From: an uncultured Mycoplasmatota bacterium
Lineage (GTDB): Bacteria > Bacillota_I > Bacilli_A > RF39 > UBA660
Assembly: GCA_900546245.1 (NCBI GenBank)
Contig: URBY01000052.1
Location: 1 to 5,566 of the forward strand
Direction: 5' to 3'
Length of the DNA stretch: 5,566 nucleotides
The notes under the pieces were generated by a model. The model was not told the DNA's origin, ran no database searches, and worked only from the letters and a program-made list of their open reading frames with translations. Positions 4,207 to 5,566 of the stretch are shown piece after piece. The position numbers were made by a program, and so were the translations under genes. Position 1 is the first letter of the stretch. Each line of letters opens with the position of its first letter.

Positions 4207-5566
4207 ATGGAAAACAAAGCACTAAATAATAGATTAATTATAATTTCAATTTTTGTTTTTTTATTTTTTAGTGCACTTACACTAAAACTTGTAAATGTTC
4301 AAATAATAAATAAAGATAAATATAAAAAGAGCTTGGATGATATAAAAGTGGATGAAGTATATAGTACATCAACTCCAAGAGGTAGAATATTTGATAGAAA
4401 TTATAATTTACTTGTAGATAATGTTGGAGTTAGAACAATATACTATAAAAGAAAACCAGAAACAAGTACTAAAACTCAAATAGAATTAGCGTATAAAATG
4501 GCTGATAAAATAGATCTTGATTATAGTAAACTTGCTAAAACTAATTTAAAAGAATTTTATCTTGTAAATAATAAAGACAAAGTTAATAAAAAAATAACAG
4601 GAAAAGAAAGAGAATTATTAAAACAAAGAAAAATTACTATATCAGATATAAATAATCTGAAAATGGAAAGAATTACAGATGAAGAACTATCTAATTATGA
4701 TGAGAAAGATAAAAAGGCCGCTTATATCTATTATTTAATGAATAAGGGCTATTATTATGATGAGAAAATAATTAAAACTTATGCAAGTGATGAAGAGTTC
4801 GCATATGTATCAGAACATGTAAAAGAACTGAAGGGATTTAATGTTAAACTAGAATGGGAAAGAAAATATTTATATGGCGATACATTTAAAACTATTTTAG
4901 GAAGTGTATCGACTAATGAATCAGGTATTCCATTTGAACTTAAAGATAAATACTTATCAGAAGGCTATTCACTTAATGATAGAGTAGGAGTATCTTACTT
5001 AGAATATCAGTATGAATCACTTTTAAAAGGAGATAAAGCAACATACTTATTAAATGATGATAATTCATATACAGTTATAAAAGATGGAATAAGAGGAAAT
5101 GATATTGTTTTAACAATAGATATAAATCTTCAAAAAGAAGTAGAACAAATATTAACTGAAGAAATAGTAAATGCTAAAATGAATAATGCTAATACTACTT
5201 ATTATAATGGTTCACATGTAATAGTAACAGACCCTAAAACAGGTGAAATACTTGCAATGGCAAGTAAACAGGTAGTAGCTAATAATGGTGAATATAAAGT
5301 GTATGATAATACTCCAGCACTTTTAACTAATCCAGTAACTCCAGGTTCAATTGTAAAAGGTGCATCAATGAGTGTTGGATATAAAACAGGAGCAATAGAT
5401 ATAGGAACGAAAATGCTTGATGAGTGTGTAAAAATAAGAAATACACCAGCAAAATGTTCATGGACAAAAGGACTTGGCTATTTAGACGATGTAAAAGCAC
5501 TTGCATATTCATCTAATGCATATCAGTATAAAACAGCAATGAAAGTCGCAGGAGCAAATTATTATT
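4207..5566 (+). CDS. Class B penicillin-binding protein (PBP2/PbpA-type transpeptidase), partial at right edge
   Basis: This is a membrane-anchored D,D-transpeptidase that cross-links peptidoglycan outside the cell. 453 codons are visible and no stop is reached. The ATG at 4207 has GGAGGA (4195-4200) 6 nt upstream. Residues 10-28 (LIIISIFVFLFFSALTLKL) form the single membrane anchor with a short cytoplasmic N-terminus. The pedestal domain follows, with RGRIFDRNYNLLVDN (58-72). Linker motifs YLYGDTFKTILGSVS (221-235) and SLNDRVGVSYLEYQYESLLKG (255-275) are characteristic of Bacilli class B PBPs such as PBP2A/PbpH, staphylococcal PBP3 and pneumococcal PBP2b. The transpeptidase domain starts near 335. 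The active-site SxxK is Ser381-Ile-Val-Lys384 in PGSIVKG, and SxN is Ser435-Ser-Asn437. The KTG box lies beyond the window. No glycosyltransferase domain is present, which sets it apart from class A PBPs. Whether it acts in elongation, division or spore cortex formation (SpoVD-like) cannot be settled here; the linker favours the elongation type. Confidence 0.93.
   Translation, partial: MENKALNNRLIIISIFVFLFFSALTLKLVNVQIINKDKYKKSLDDIKVDEVYSTSTPRGRIFDRNYNLLVDNVGVRTIYYKRKPETSTKTQIELAYKMADKIDLDYSKLAKTNLKEFYLVNNKDKVNKKITGKERELLKQRKITISDINNLKMERITDEELSNYDEKDKKAAYIYYLMNKGYYYDEKIIKTYASDEEFAYVSEHVKELKGFNVKLEWERKYLYGDTFKTILGSVSTNESGIPFELKDKYLSEGYSLNDRVGVSYLEYQYESLLKGDKATYLLNDDNSYTVIKDGIRGNDIVLTIDINLQKEVEQILTEEIVNAKMNNANTTYYNGSHVIVTDPKTGEILAMASKQVVANNGEYKVYDNTPALLTNPVTPGSIVKGASMSVGYKTGAIDIGTKMLDECVKIRNTPAKCSWTKGLGYLDDVKALAYSSNAYQYKTAMKVAGANYY

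Noticed and set aside
5327..5512. Open frame of 61 codons on the minus strand inside the PBP gene
   Set aside because: It overlaps the conserved transpeptidase active-site region of the PBP and has only reversed-codon composition.
1..5566. CRISPR array, tRNA, rRNA, insertion-sequence ends or a metabolite riboswitch
   Set aside because: There are no regularly spaced repeats, no cloverleaf or rRNA-like GC-richer segment, and no IS-type terminal inverted repeats. The intergenic gaps are all under about 100 nt, too short for most riboswitches.

Overview
The window comes from a very AT-rich, low-GC Gram-positive (Bacillota) genome that uses the standard bacterial code: a TGA codon ends the first gene and TGG encodes Trp. 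It carries a forespore sigma factor gene of the SigG type, so the organism, or a recent ancestor, makes endospores. The mix of SigG, a DUF2624-like protein and a class B penicillin-binding protein (PBP) with Bacilli-type linker motifs suggests an uncultured or gut-type Bacilli/Erysipelotrichia-like lineage. That placement is an inference.

Left part (1-2398). The last 40 codons of a gene with the tail typical of Rpn/PD-(D/E)XK putative transposases are followed by a T-rich gap with a sigma-A-like promoter. Next comes pyruvate kinase (pyk, 471 aa, no extra C-terminal domain). Two unrecognised genes follow closely: a 54-aa acidic helical peptide and a 196-aa soluble helical protein. Their reading frames overlap by 8 nt, which suggests translational coupling and co-transcription with pyk.

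Middle part (2399-3870). A 57-nt gap before sigG holds a 9-bp inverted repeat whose right arm covers most of the sigG Shine-Dalgarno sequence (SD). This recalls the leader hairpin that limits translation of read-through sigG mRNA in Bacillus subtilis. sigG (258 aa) is followed by guanylate kinase (gmk), which has its own well-formed extended -10 promoter.

Right part (3861-5566). A strong AT-rich bidirectional hairpin forms the 3' ends of gmk and of a small convergent gene (84 aa, TTG start, DUF2624-like). Divergent from that gene, a class B PBP of the PBP2/PbpA type starts at 4207 and runs off the window. It includes the SxxK and SxN active-site motifs but not KTG.

The window mixes housekeeping functions (glycolysis, GMP phosphorylation, cell-wall transpeptidation) with a developmental regulator. 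No mobile-element insertion, CRISPR array, tRNA or rRNA was seen. The points most worth a second look are the sigG leader hairpin, the unusual sigG neighbourhood, a Glu in SigG where B. subtilis SigG has the Gin-recognised Asn, and the overlapping pair of unrecognised genes just upstream.
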